Assembly (NCBI RefSeq): GCF_003932735.1
Contig: NZ_CP033611.1
Span: forward strand, 310,001 to 374,000
Source of the DNA: Rickettsiales endosymbiont of Stachyamoeba lipophora
Lineage (GTDB): Bacteria > Pseudomonadota > Alphaproteobacteria > Rickettsiales > 33-17
Direction: 5' to 3'
Length of the DNA: 64,000 bases
Numbering within the stretch: the stretch's first letter is position 1; the number at the start of each line of letters is the position of its first letter. Below, in pieces: positions 29,649-38,650 of this stretch. The notes under the pieces are model-generated. The model saw nothing but the letters and a program-made list of their open reading frames with translations, did not search any database and was not told where the DNA came from. Both the position numbers and the translations under genes were made by a program.

Positions 29649-30380
29649 CTAGTTTGCTACAGCATCATCCATTACATTTTCAATCGGATCAGCATCTACT
29701 GGATTCTCACGAAGCATGTAACCACGGCCCCAAACGGTTTCAATATAATTTCTACCACCTGCTGCATCTGAAAGTTTCTTACGAAGCTTACATACAAACA
29801 CATCAATAATTTTGAGTTCAGGCTCATCAATACCACCATAAAGATGATTTAAGAACATTTCTTTAGTAAGAACTGTACCTTTGCGCATAGCAAGCAATTC
29901 AAGAATTGCATATTCTTTGCTAGTAAGATGGAGTGGCTGGCTGTTAACTTCCACTGTTCTGGTATCAATATTGATTGCTACTTGGTCAAATCTAATTACT
30001 GATTCTGAATAACCTTTTGATCTACGTACAATTGCATGGATACGAGCAAGAAGCTCACTACGATCAAATGGTTTAGTAACATAATCATCTGCACCGAAAC
30101 CAAAACCTTTAACTTTTTGCTCAGAATTAGTAAGGCCAGAAAGGATCATAACAGGAGTTTTAATTTTATTATTACGAAGCCTTAATAATACTTCATAACC
30201 ATTAATATCTGGAAGCATAAGATCTAAAATAATTAGATCATAGTTACCATTATATACTTTACTAATTTGCAAACCTTCTTCACCTAAATGAGCGGTATCA
30301 TATTTAATCCCATCAGATTCCAGGAGAAGCTGCAACGACATCGCAGTGGGTCTATCGTCTTCAATTATCAAAACTTTCAC
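29649..30380 (-). CDS. ctrA: Cell-cycle response regulator CtrA
   Basis: CtrA is the OmpR-type master transcription factor of the alphaproteobacterial cell cycle. The 243-residue protein has a receiver domain with the acidic pair Glu7/Asp8-Asp9, phosphoacceptor Asp53 in LILDLMLPD, Lys in VTKPFD, and a winged-helix domain containing [15 protein letters not shown] and [11 protein letters not shown], which are characteristic of CtrA. The C terminus ends in VAN rather than the AA that ClpXP recognises in Caulobacter, so proteolysis may differ. It is transcribed alone, divergent from folC, with 244 AT-rich bases between. No CckA or ChpT is in the window. Confidence 0.95.
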   Translation of the reverse strand: MKVLIIEDDRPTAMSLQLLLESDGIKYDTAHLGEEGLQISKVYNGNYDLIILDLMLPDINGYEVLLRLRNNKIKTPVMILSGLTNSEQKVKGFGFGADDYVTKPFDRSELLARIHAIVRRSKGYSESVIRFDQVAINIDTRTVEVNSQPLHLTSKEYAILELLAMRKGTVLTKEMFLNHLYGGIDEPELKIIDVFVCKLRKKLSDAAGGRNYIETVWGRGYMLRENPVDADPIENVMDDAVAN

Positions 30381-30624
30381 GTTGATACTCCATTAACTAT
30401 TTTTTGTTTAATATAATGCTCGTTTCATAATTTGCAATATAAATTTGATAAAAAATTTACTTTTCGTGTAAACTTTTTATTAATTCAATCTTTTTGTGAA
30501 ATTAATTTATACAGCATAAAAAGTTAAAATAACTATTTTTTATACAAACTTTATAATTCAATTTACCAAATTATGCAAATGATTTATTAATAATATTTAA
30601 CAATAATTAATTTCGGAAGAATGC

Positions 30625-31920
30625 ATGGTAAGAATGCCTCATTGGCCAAAACCCTTTTGGTACAACAGAATTCAGTTTGGATTTGAAAGGATTGCTCCTC
30701 TTTTAAATGCTTTGGACAACCCACATCTTAAAATGCCACCTGCAATTCATGTATCAGGTACCAATGGTAAGGGATCAACTTTATCATATATTCGTTATAT
30801 ATTAGAAACAGCCGGATATAGTGTACATACTTATATTTCTCCTCATATTGTTAGGTTTAATGAGCGTATAGTACTTGCGGGAAAAGAAATTTCCGATGAA
30901 TATTTATATAATATTATGGAACGTACCCGTCTTGCAGAAATGGCAAGCGGTAAACAAGTTACTTTTTTTGAAGGCACTACAGCTGCAGCTTTTCTTGCCT
31001 TTTCTGAACATCCAGCTGACTTTTTAATTATGGAAACCGGAATGGGTGGCAGGCTTGATGCAACCAACATGGTTGAAAATAAATTAATAAATGTTATTGC
31101 TTCAATTTCTTATGATCATATGGAATTTCTAGGAGATACTCTTAGCAAGATTGCCACTGAAAAATCAGGAATTATGCGTCCAAATCTTCCTACTATAGTT
31201 GCCGCTCAAACTGAGGAAGTAATAGAAACTTTATCTCAACAAGCTGCCAAAATAAATTGCCCCACCTCGATGCACGGTGAGGATTTCGGACTTTCATTTA
31301 GAGAAGATGGCGTTTATTACGTCAGCGATGCACATGAATTTAAAATGGCAAAACCCGGCCTTGAAGGAGATCATCAATATTTAAATGCCGCAGCTGCCAT
31401 TACGGCTATATTAAATCTTAATTTAGGTATTAATTATGCACAAATTAATGAGGGACTCAAAAAAACCAGCTGGCCGGGAAGACTGCAACAAATAACTTCA
31501 GGTAATTTAAGACAAATAATACCGGATGATTGGGAAGTTTGGATAGATGGTGCTCATAATCCAGGTGGCGGCCAAATTTTAGGCGTGTGGGCATATGAAT
31601 TACAGCAGCAAGATCCCAAACCATTATACGCCATTTTAGGCATTACCAGAAATCGTGATGTACCATCCCTCCTCCAATTTTTAGCCCCAAGCATTACCAA
31701 AGCTTTTACTGTATATGTAGAAGATGAAGCATCCAGCTATAAATCCGAAGTACTTGCTGAAAAAGTTGCGGCTATGGGAATTCCTGCTGAAGCTTGCGAA
31801 AGCCTGGAAGAAGCAGTAGAGAAGATTTCAAAAGAGCCAGGACCCGCCAGAATTTTACTGTGCGGATCCTTATTCTTAGCCGGTATGTTTTTACGCAAAA
31901 ACGGCGAGATGGCTAGATAG
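30625..31920 (+). CDS. folC: Folylpolyglutamate/dihydrofolate synthase FolC
   Basis: FolC adds glutamate to dihydropteroate or folates. The 431-residue Mur-ligase-type protein has the N-terminal ATP loop VSGTNGKGST (about 43), METGMGGRLDATN, SYDHMEFLG with metal ligands, IDGAHNPGG, and a C-terminal Mur ligase domain ending with LLCGSLFLAG. GGAAG a few bases before the ATG supports the start; an out-of-frame ATG lies four bases upstream. It is a single-gene unit, divergent from ctrA. Confidence 0.93.
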   Translation: MVRMPHWPKPFWYNRIQFGFERIAPLLNALDNPHLKMPPAIHVSGTNGKGSTLSYIRYILETAGYSVHTYISPHIVRFNERIVLAGKEISDEYLYNIMERTRLAEMASGKQVTFFEGTTAAAFLAFSEHPADFLIMETGMGGRLDATNMVENKLINVIASISYDHMEFLGDTLSKIATEKSGIMRPNLPTIVAAQTEEVIETLSQQAAKINCPTSMHGEDFGLSFREDGVYYVSDAHEFKMAKPGLEGDHQYLNAAAAITAILNLNLGINYAQINEGLKKTSWPGRLQQITSGNLRQIIPDDWEVWIDGAHNPGGGQILGVWAYELQQQDPKPLYAILGITRNRDVPSLLQFLAPSITKAFTVYVEDEASSYKSEVLAEKVAAMGIPAEACESLEEAVEKISKEPGPARILLCGSLFLAGMFLRKNGEMAR

Positions 31921-31928
31921 AGTTTAAG

Positions 31929-32235
31929 CTATACCCTTCCTCCAACTTGACCTTGGGTAGTAGGTGTCAAGGCTTTTTGAGTACGAGCATGCATAGCTTG
32001 ATCAGCCTTAATTAACCCTTCAGATAATTTATGCACAACGCCACCAGCTTTAGTTAAAGCTGGGTCTACTACATATTTATCACCAAGCTTTTTAGCGTCT
32101 TGTGCTTTACTTAAGGTAAGGTTTATGGATTAGTAAGAAGTTTTTTATCTGCAAACCTTATCTCACCGAATAAACCCGTTTTAGCCATTATAACCATTTT
32201 TTTTATACTTTATTATGACTTTCCTTTTTTACCAT
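31929..32235 (-). pseudogene. Frameshifted remnant of a small gene
   Basis: A GGGAG ribosome site at about 32243-32249 precedes an ATG (32235) that runs only ten codons before a stop. A second frame (from the ATG at 32197, MVIMAKTGLFGEIRFADKK) continues the coding texture for 24 codons. A third frame holds about 65 codons with clear coding composition (KLGDKYVVDPALTKAGG, EGLIKADQAMHARTQKAL) to a TAG at 31929-31931, but it has no start. The three frames differ, so two frameshifts are needed to join everything. The protein family is not recognised. The leader is like that of the next gene upstream, so the two may be relatives in regulation or origin. Confidence 0.55.
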
Positions 32236-32239
32236 TTTT

Positions 32240-32252
32240 ATTCTCCCTTTGA
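32240..32252 (-). repeat. 13-bp leader element, copy 1
   Basis: On the minus strand this reads TCAAAGGGAGAAT, four bases before an ATGGT start. The identical 13 bases occur at 33831-33843 with the same spacing and the same ATGGT. It contains the ribosome-binding site, so the shared sequence may reflect duplication or a common way of setting translation. Confidence 0.5.
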
Positions 32253-32374
32253 ATCAATAAATTAACCTTTGTATTTGTAATGCAGCATGGCTAAACAAGT
32301 AGGAAAAATGAAAAAATTTACAGCAGGCAGGAGAAAGGGCTAGATAGCTGGATAATATACAAGTATTGTAATCC

Positions 32375-32404
32375 AAAGGACCTGTAAAATTATACAAGTC
32401 CTTT
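32375..32404 (-). terminator. Hairpin after the 463-residue gene
   Basis: Arms of 11 bases (32375-32385, 32394-32404) pair fully on the minus-strand RNA if one G-U pair is allowed; on the plus strand the same position would be a mismatch, so it is oriented for the minus-strand gene ending at 32435. Only three T follow, so the signal is moderate. Confidence 0.6.
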
Positions 32405-32434
32405 ATTCGGAAGGTTTTTATCTAAGATAAAAAG

Positions 32435-33826
32435 TTATTTAGATGGGCCTTTATTTGCAGTTGCAGCTTGTTGTGCTTTTACTTTTGCTGCATGCTCTAT
32501 AATATAGCCCTTAGTAACCTTTACATTACCATGGCCTTGATTAATTGTCTTTTCTAACTTTTGTTGTACTTTAGCTACTTTACCTTTAGGAAGATTTAAA
32601 TGATCCAGATCACCTGATGTCTTAGTCATCTCGACCCTAAAATGCTTGGAACGATTAATTCCTTTATGGCTATTTCTTTCTACAACCTTACTATTAGTAA
32701 AAGTTTTAATCTTAGCATCCTTTTCTGTGACTGGCACATATGATATTTGTTGCTTCAAGCTAGTTACAGCTTTTACCGGAGGCTCAATTAGGCCCTGGCC
32801 TTGTAAGCTCTTCTCAAGTTTTGCTTCAAGCTTTGCTAAACGCTCAATCTCTTCTTTTGCAACATAACCTTTTAAACCTCTTCTACCAGCTTCAATTCCC
32901 TTAGCAATAGTATTACCTAACGCCTTTAATGCTGTTCCTGGGAAAGTAATGGCTTTATAAGCACCCTTACTAACAAATTTAGCAATATTAGAAACTAAAT
33001 CCATTACATTGGCAGTCAATGTAATTACCAAAGCAAATAACTTACCTAAATTTGCTTTCATTTTAACACCACCAAGTACAGCAGTATTTTTAATAAAAGA
33101 TGCAGTTGAGCTGATTAAGTTGCCAGCAGCAAAGGTTACGGCATTTGTTGCAACCTTGCCAAACACATCTTTAAAGGCTACTCCTAAAGCTTTTTCACCT
33201 TTCTCAAACTCAGCTTTTAATTTGCTTAAGTTTTCATCAGCTTTTGAAATATGTTCAGCATTCCTAGATTTTTTTGCTTCAGATAATTCTTTCTCAGCAT
33301 ATTTGATTTGATTTTGAAGTGTAGTTAAACGCTCTATAGCAGCTTTGTTACCAGAAAAAATTTCTATAAAGCTGGCAAATTTCTTACTATAATTATTATA
33401 CTGATTTTTCTTAGACTGAATGTTAGTTAATAGCTCTTTCTTTTTGCTTTCATCTTTTTCATCTCTATATTCTCTTCCAAGTGCTTGTATTTCTTTATCA
33501 AGATTTATTAATGGTTTAGAGATATTTGTATAAAAAGCTTGCGAAGCAGCAAATGCACTAACAGGAGGTAATATTCCCATCCAACCTTTCAGCGCATCCA
33601 TTAAATATCCATTAAATCTTTTCATATCTCTATAATCTTCAACTGCACTTTGAGCTGGGCTGTTAGCTTCGATTAGCACTTTATTTCTACTAGAAGCTAT
33701 AGCCTTACCCTTCTCAAAAATTAAACTTTCTGGAATAGATTTAGTTACATTTGAAGCTTGTTTGTAAATAGCATCATATTGAATTTTTAAATTTTTAGCG
33801 TAATCTTTCATGGTGCTTGTAACCAT
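32435..33826 (-). CDS. Coiled-coil protein of unknown function
   Basis: I do not recognise this 463-residue protein. Residues about 90-220 are highly charged and probably form coiled coils (KKNQYNNYSKKF, KYAEKELSEAKKSRN). A hydrophobic, glycine- and alanine-rich part follows (about 225-310), with LFALVITLTANVMDLV as a possible membrane helix. The C-terminal 150 residues are basic and low in hydrophobic residues. No signal peptide is seen. GGGAG lies ten bases before the ATG. It stands alone with its own terminator. A membrane-associating, host-directed protein is possible but unsupported by any motif. Confidence 0.7.
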   Translation of the reverse strand: MVTSTMKDYAKNLKIQYDAIYKQASNVTKSIPESLIFEKGKAIASSRNKVLIEANSPAQSAVEDYRDMKRFNGYLMDALKGWMGILPPVSAFAASQAFYTNISKPLINLDKEIQALGREYRDEKDESKKKELLTNIQSKKNQYNNYSKKFASFIEIFSGNKAAIERLTTLQNQIKYAEKELSEAKKSRNAEHISKADENLSKLKAEFEKGEKALGVAFKDVFGKVATNAVTFAAGNLISSTASFIKNTAVLGGVKMKANLGKLFALVITLTANVMDLVSNIAKFVSKGAYKAITFPGTALKALGNTIAKGIEAGRRGLKGYVAKEEIERLAKLEAKLEKSLQGQGLIEPPVKAVTSLKQQISYVPVTEKDAKIKTFTNSKVVERNSHKGINRSKHFRVEMTKTSGDLDHLNLPKGKVAKVQQKLEKTINQGHGNVKVTKGYIIEHAAKVKAQQAATANKGPSK

Positions 33827-33830
33827 AATA

Positions 33831-33843
33831 ATTCTCCCTTTGA
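33831..33843 (-). repeat. 13-bp leader element, copy 2
   Basis: This is identical to 32240-32252 and has the same four-base spacing to an ATGGT start, here the real start of the 463-residue gene. Outside these bases the two leaders are not alike. Confidence 0.5.
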
Positions 33844-34023
33844 TTATCCATTTTAAATAACTAACAAAGATTAGTTAATTTATTAACAATAACATGAGGG
33901 GTTTAAATTTACAAACGAAAAGTTAATTAATTAACCTTTTAAAATAAAGGAGAAGAATTGTCGGTACCATCTATGGTTCACTTGTTGTGCCTAACAAGCG
34001 GCGTTAGCATTAAGCGCAAAAAC

Positions 34024-34944
34024 TTAATTATTTTCGTAATTAAAGCCTGCTATTCGGAAAGTTTCTTTAAAATGATCAGGCAAGGGAGCTGTAACTTCAA
34101 TTTGCTTGCCATTTAAACTAAAAGCTATTTTTCTTGCATGTAAATGGAGTTTATTGCCAAAGCCTTCTACATATGCCAGCTCTCTACCATACTCGAAATC
34201 TGCAAGTATTGGCGCATCTAAGCTATGTGCGGCATGAATTCTTAATTGATGTTTTCTTCCAGTTGACGGCATAAATTCTACTAAGCTTATGCAGCCTTTA
34301 AGATAATCTAACACTTGATATTCGGTATGCGCAGCTTTAGACTGGCCGGTTTCTTTATCAATAATTGGCTGCTTAATAAAACCACTACCTCTTATATCTC
34401 CTACTACCACGGCTAAGTAAACTTTTTGAACTTCTTTAGCTTTAAATAACTGGGTGAGGTTGGTTGCTACTTCACGGGTTCTAGCTAAAATTAGCACCCC
34501 ACTGGTTTCTTTATCAAGTCTATGTACTAATTTAGGTCTCTCCGGATAACCTTCTTGATAAATTTCAAGTAAATCATCAATTGATTGAGTAATGCCCGTA
34601 CCACCTTGGACTGCTACGCCAATCGGCTTATTAATAATAATAATATCTTTATCTTTATAAAGAACTTGTTCAAGCCAAAACTTAAGCTTCTTCTCCGGCA
34701 GATTTAATTTTGATTTAACCGGTTTACTTGCATCCTCTTTAGCCAAAAATTCAGCCACTGCTATTTGATCATTTTCTTTTATATGATCTTTAGCTACAAC
34801 TTTAGCTGCATTTAACTTAATTAAACCTTTTCTTAAAGCTTGTTCAATATTAATTTGGTTTAAATGAGGTAAGGTCTTACGTAGATATCTATCAATACGT
34901 TGATTTGCTTCATGAGATTGAACGGTTAAAATTTCAAATTGCAT
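34024..34944 (-). CDS. RluC/RluD-type pseudouridine synthase
   Basis: This enzyme isomerises uridines in 23S rRNA. The 306-residue protein has an N-terminal S4-like RNA-binding domain (QRIDRYLRKTLPHLNQ, about 15-30) and a catalytic domain with the signature HRLDKETSGVLILA (about 140), where Asp is the nucleophile. The motif GRKHQLRIHAA is also present. Lengths and domain order fit RluC (positions 955/2504/2580) or RluD, and I cannot choose firmly; RluC is more usual in this group. It is divergent from kdsB with 70 bases between. Confidence 0.9.
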   Translation of the reverse strand: MQFEILTVQSHEANQRIDRYLRKTLPHLNQINIEQALRKGLIKLNAAKVVAKDHIKENDQIAVAEFLAKEDASKPVKSKLNLPEKKLKFWLEQVLYKDKDIIIINKPIGVAVQGGTGITQSIDDLLEIYQEGYPERPKLVHRLDKETSGVLILARTREVATNLTQLFKAKEVQKVYLAVVVGDIRGSGFIKQPIIDKETGQSKAAHTEYQVLDYLKGCISLVEFMPSTGRKHQLRIHAAHSLDAPILADFEYGRELAYVEGFGNKLHLHARKIAFSLNGKQIEVTAPLPDHFKETFRIAGFNYENN

Positions 34945-35014
34945 TTTCTTAAATTAGTCTTAAATTTCGTTACAGCTTTATAAAGCAATTTAATTAAAAG
35001 ATAAAGGAAGAAAA

Positions 35015-35782
35015 GTGAGCATTAAAAATAATACAGTAATCATTATCCCCGCCCGTCTTGCAGCCACCAGGCTTCCCAACAAGCCACTGCTTAAAATTGC
35101 AGGCCGTGAGATGATCTTACATGTACTTGAAAGGGCAATGAGTGCTAATGTTGCCGAAGTTTATGTAGCCTGCTGCTCAGAAGAAATTGCAGGTATTGTT
35201 ACTTCCTTTGGTGGTAAGGCTGTAATAACTGACCCTAACTTACCAAGTGGTACTGACCGTGTTTATGCAGGGTTACTTGCAATTGAAGGCCATGAACGGT
35301 TCACTAATATTATTAACCTTCAGGGTGATATGCCTAACTTCAACCCTGAAATTATCATTAAAACAGTTGAAATTTTAGAAAAGTCTAATTGTGATATTGC
35401 TACAGTTGCCAGTCCTTGCACTTACGGCGAAGCTTTAAAAGAAAGTGTAGTTAAACCAGTATTTGGCAGTACAGCTCAAGGTTTTGCTAAAGCTTTATAT
35501 TTCTCACGTAATTTAGTTCCTCATAATGCTACTCAATATTACCATCATATTGGCATTTATGGATATAGAAGAGCGGCACTTGAGAAATTTGTAAATCTTC
35601 CGGTTTCTCAACTTGAACAACATGAAAGATTGGAGCAACTTAGAGCTTTAGAACATGGGATGAATATTAACATCAGTGTCGTACAACATACTCCTATTTC
35701 AGTTGATACCCCTGATGATTTAACACTTGCCGATAGCTTACTGAGTGAAGAAGTTATAGCACTTAGAAATTATGGATTTTAG
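35015..35782 (+). CDS. kdsB: CMP-Kdo synthetase KdsB
   Basis: KdsB activates Kdo with CTP to give CMP-Kdo for the lipopolysaccharide inner core. The 255-residue protein shows the nucleotidyltransferase motif IPARLAATRLPNKPL at the start, NLQGDMPN for metal binding, and HHIGIYGYRR. The start is GTG at 35015 with AAGGAAG eight bases upstream. Its presence implies a Kdo-containing outer membrane, as in Rickettsia and unlike Anaplasma or Ehrlichia. Nothing is missing. Confidence 0.93.
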   Translation: MSIKNNTVIIIPARLAATRLPNKPLLKIAGREMILHVLERAMSANVAEVYVACCSEEIAGIVTSFGGKAVITDPNLPSGTDRVYAGLLAIEGHERFTNIINLQGDMPNFNPEIIIKTVEILEKSNCDIATVASPCTYGEALKESVVKPVFGSTAQGFAKALYFSRNLVPHNATQYYHHIGIYGYRRAALEKFVNLPVSQLEQHERLEQLRALEHGMNINISVVQHTPISVDTPDDLTLADSLLSEEVIALRNYGF

Positions 35783-35806
35783 TTAACTGGTTTAAACTTG
35801 AAACAT

Positions 35807-35841
35807 CAGGTACTTTAAGGCTCACAATTTTAAAGTACCTG
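35807..35841 (+). terminator. Perfect 12-bp hairpin after kdsB
   Basis: Arms 35807-35818 and 35830-35841 are fully complementary (core AGGTACTTTAA) around an 11-base loop, 24 bases after the kdsB stop. No T tract follows; it is similar in style to the hairpin after the prepilin gene. Confidence 0.55.
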
Positions 35842-36003
35842 CTAGCTATTAATAAGTTATTAACAAAATTTATTTAGCTCTTACAGCAAAAAATATTATT
35901 AATTTACCTATACTAAAACCCTCCAAATAAAGATTTTATTATGGTGCTTTTACAACTTACAATTTTTTAACATTTTTAGCTTTCTTAAATACGATTTTTG
36001 TGG

Positions 36004-36009
36004 TATAAT
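36004..36009 (+). promoter_or_regulatory. Extended -10 promoter for carD
   Basis: A perfect TATAAT preceded by TGG (the TGN extended -10 form) lies 71 bases before the carD start. The -35 region is weak, as is usual with an extended -10. It would give a leader of about 65 bases. Confidence 0.55.
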
Positions 36010-36080
36010 CCAAACAACTTATAGGGAAATGGCGCCATTACCTACTATATACACATTTAAGCTTTAAGAGGAATTAAAAT

Positions 36081-36587
36081 ATGGTTAAGGTTAGCTTCGT
36101 AGTAAATGATGCTGTAGTATATCCATCCCATGGGGTTGGTTACATTATTGCTGAAGAAGTTCAAAATATTGCGGGTGTTGAGCTCAAAGTATTTGTAGTT
36201 GAATTTACTAAGGAAAAAATGACCCTTCGCGTACCTATACATCGCGCGACAGCTTGCGGCCTAAGACCAGTGCTAACAGCAGAAGAATTCAATAGAATAT
36301 TTGAGATTTTAAACAGCAAGGCAAAGATCCAAAAAGGCATGTGGAGTAGACGCGCTGTAGAGTATGAAAATAAAATAAATTCTGGCAACTTAGAAGGCAC
36401 TGCAGAAGTTGTAAGAGATTTGTTTAAGAACGTTAATGAAAACCCTGATTGCTCCTATAGTGAACGTATGATCTACGAAATGGCCATTACTCGCTTATCT
36501 TCTGAGTATGCTGCCGTACAAAAACAAGAAGTAGCACAATCAATAGAATATTTTACCCAACTTTTGCGCGAAAAAGAGATTGCATAA
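36081..36587 (+). CDS. carD: CarD-family transcription regulator
   Basis: CarD/CdnL proteins bind the RNA polymerase beta subunit and stabilise open promoter complexes, often at rRNA promoters. The 168-residue protein has the N-terminal Tudor-like RNA polymerase-interacting domain (VVYPSHGVGYIIAEE, LRVPIHRATACGLRPV) followed by an all-helical DNA-binding domain, in the family's normal length. AAGAGG lies ten bases upstream. It stands alone, with a promoter upstream and a hairpin after. Confidence 0.92.
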   Translation: MVKVSFVVNDAVVYPSHGVGYIIAEEVQNIAGVELKVFVVEFTKEKMTLRVPIHRATACGLRPVLTAEEFNRIFEILNSKAKIQKGMWSRRAVEYENKINSGNLEGTAEVVRDLFKNVNENPDCSYSERMIYEMAITRLSSEYAAVQKQEVAQSIEYFTQLLREKEIA

Positions 36588-36594
36588 TTTGATC

Positions 36595-36641
36595 AAAGGT
36601 GTAATTTAACACTAATAGATTTAGTTTAAAATTATACCTTT
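36595..36641 (+). terminator. Hairpin between carD and the response regulator
   Basis: Thirteen-base arms (36595-36607 and 36629-36641) pair with one G-U on the plus-strand RNA around a 21-base loop. The right arm ends nine bases before the next start codon, so the hairpin might also mask that gene's ribosome site. Confidence 0.45.
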
Positions 36642-36650
36642 ATTGAACAT

Positions 36651-37043
36651 ATGCAGCCAAAAACCATATTATTAGTTGATGATGAACAAATATGCATAGA
36701 TAGTGTAGAGATGATTCTCGATGGCACTGACTATAAATTAATGGCAGCGGCGAGCGGAAGTCAAGCAATGGAAATTTTAAATGAACATGGCAGTAAGGTT
36801 AATTTAATTTTATTAGATTTAATGATGCTCGATTGCCATGGACTTGAGCTACTTCAACAAATAAAAGATAATCCTAAACTTACTACCATACCTATAATCC
36901 TTCAAACAGGCTCTCATAACGAACGAGATATTGCTATGGGAATATCTCTGGGGGCTGCATCTTGTATCTATAAGCCTTTTAAACGCGCAGCTTTAATTAA
37001 TATGATCGATAGCGTATTAAATCCTCATAAATTAAACAGCTAA
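36651..37043 (+). CDS. Single-domain response regulator (CheY-like)
   Basis: The 130-residue protein is a lone receiver domain: LLVDDEQ at the start, phosphoacceptor Asp56 in LILLDLMM, Gln-Thr at 85-86, and Lys108 in IYKPFKR. It lacks an output domain, so it acts by protein contact or as a phosphorelay intermediate. No partner kinase is adjacent; the nearest histidine kinase is the symporter fusion at 52419-55265. No good ribosome site is visible; the hairpin just upstream comes close to the start. Confidence 0.9.
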   Translation: MQPKTILLVDDEQICIDSVEMILDGTDYKLMAAASGSQAMEILNEHGSKVNLILLDLMMLDCHGLELLQQIKDNPKLTTIPIILQTGSHNERDIAMGISLGAASCIYKPFKRAALINMIDSVLNPHKLNS

Positions 37044-37381
37044 TATAATAATTCTATTTAGACAGCAATTGACAAAAAGTTCAATTTTAATAAGAGAGAT
37101 TAACTTTAGTTCCTATTAAATTATTTAACTTATTAATTAACCAAATTGTTAATCTAACTTTACTTTTAAGCTATTTTAAATTATTTATATATTAAGTTGT
37201 GTGCAGGAAATTTTATTAAGTTGTATTTGTTCTTATTAGTTGAGTTTCTATATAGATTTTTTTATAAATAGGGCTTATTATCCCATAAGAATCTACTTGA
37301 AAACCAAATTTATTTTTTTAAATTTTATTAATAAAATTTCCTTCACATAACCTAATATTTGAACAATCTATTTTATTATAT
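37044..37381. other. AT-rich intergenic region before mtaB
   Basis: About 340 bases of very AT-rich sequence without open frames of note. It probably holds the mtaB-ftsY promoter, but no convincing -35/-10 pair was picked out. Several TTAA tetramers occur as expected from composition. Confidence 0.4.
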
Positions 37382-38650
37382 ATGTCGGAAGAATCACATC
37401 AAGTTATTAATTTTGGATGCCGCCTAAATGCTTATGAAAGCGAAGTTATGCGCAATGAACTAGATTCCCTTAAGAGTGAATCTCAGGTTTTTGTGTTTAA
37501 TACTTGTGCTGTAACTAAAGAGGCTGAAAGGCAAGCAAAGCAATCTATTCGTAAAATTGCCAGAAATCACCCAAAAGCTAAAATAATTGTTACCGGATGT
37601 GCCGCACAAATCAATCCACAGCAATTTGTTAATATGCCTGAGGTTGATCAAGTATTGGGCAATGAAGAGAAAATGAAGCTCAGCTTTTATATTAATAACA
37701 CTACAGAAAAAGCTATTGTAAACGATATCATGTCGGTTACCGAAACTGCATCTCATATGATTAACAGCTTTGACGGTAAAGCACGGAGCTTTATTCAAGT
37801 ACAAAATGGCTGCAATCATCGCTGTACTTTTTGCATTATCCCTTATGGCAGAGGTAATTCACGAAGTGTGCCTATGGGTGAAATTGTTCAACAAATCAAA
37901 ATATTAGTTGACCAAGGTTATAACGAAGTAGTGTTAACCGGGGTAGATATAACTGATTACGGACTAGATTTACCTGGAACACCTAATCTAGGACAAATGA
38001 TAACTAGGTTACTTAATTTAACTCCAGAATTAAAACGACTTAGGCTTTCTTCAATTGACGTTGCTGAAATTGACGATGAATTGATTCAGCTATATAAAAC
38101 CAATGAGAGATTAATGCCCCATTTTCATATTAGCTTACAAGCTGGGGATAATATGATTTTAAAACGCATGAAAAGAAGGCATACTAGAGAACAGGTTTTA
38201 GAATTTACTCAATTAATGAGAGAAATTCGACCAGAAACCAGCTTTGGCGCCGATATTATCGCCGGATTCCCCACTGAAACTGAAGAAATGTTTGATAATA
38301 GCTTAAAATTAATCAGCGAGGCTGGTCTTACTCATCTGCATGTATTTCCTTACTCCGAACGGGAAGGAACTCCTGCTGCTAAAATTCCTAGCAATCGCCA
38401 AGTACCAAAGGACATAAGAAAAGAACGGGCACGTATGCTACGGGAAGCTGGTGAAAAACAGTTAAATCAATTTTTTACTAATTTTAAAGGTACTACTCAA
38501 AAAATTTTACTTGAGGCAGGCAATAATTCTAAAACTGAAAATTATTTACCAGTTAAGCTGAATAATTTTGACCTTGATGAGCAAATTGGCAAAATTATTG
38601 AAGTAAAAATTACTGATACAGATCAAAACAACTTAATTGGCACATTATAA
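37382..38650 (+). CDS. mtaB: tRNA methylthiotransferase MtaB
   Basis: MtaB adds a methylthio group to t6A37 in ANN-decoding tRNAs, giving ms2t6A. The 422-residue protein has the N-terminal UPF0004 domain with cluster cysteines (NFGCRLNAYES, FNTCAVTKEAERQ, VTGCAAQ), the radical-SAM motif CNHRCTFCIIPYGRG (about 143), and a C-terminal TRAM-like region. The CRLN and TCAVT forms separate MtaB from MiaB. The stop codon shares one base with the ftsY start. Confidence 0.93.
   Translation: MSEESHQVINFGCRLNAYESEVMRNELDSLKSESQVFVFNTCAVTKEAERQAKQSIRKIARNHPKAKIIVTGCAAQINPQQFVNMPEVDQVLGNEEKMKLSFYINNTTEKAIVNDIMSVTETASHMINSFDGKARSFIQVQNGCNHRCTFCIIPYGRGNSRSVPMGEIVQQIKILVDQGYNEVVLTGVDITDYGLDLPGTPNLGQMITRLLNLTPELKRLRLSSIDVAEIDDELIQLYKTNERLMPHFHISLQAGDNMILKRMKRRHTREQVLEFTQLMREIRPETSFGADIIAGFPTETEEMFDNSLKLISEAGLTHLHVFPYSEREGTPAAKIPSNRQVPKDIRKERARMLREAGEKQLNQFFTNFKGTTQKILLEAGNNSKTENYLPVKLNNFDLDEQIGKIIEVKITDTDQNNLIGTL

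Noticed and set aside
30381-30624. TTAA pairs as possible CtrA boxes between ctrA and folC
   Set aside because: The consensus needs TTAA-N7-TTAA(C). The nearest pair here (30587 and 30597) has a spacing of six, and TTAA is very frequent in this AT-rich sequence.
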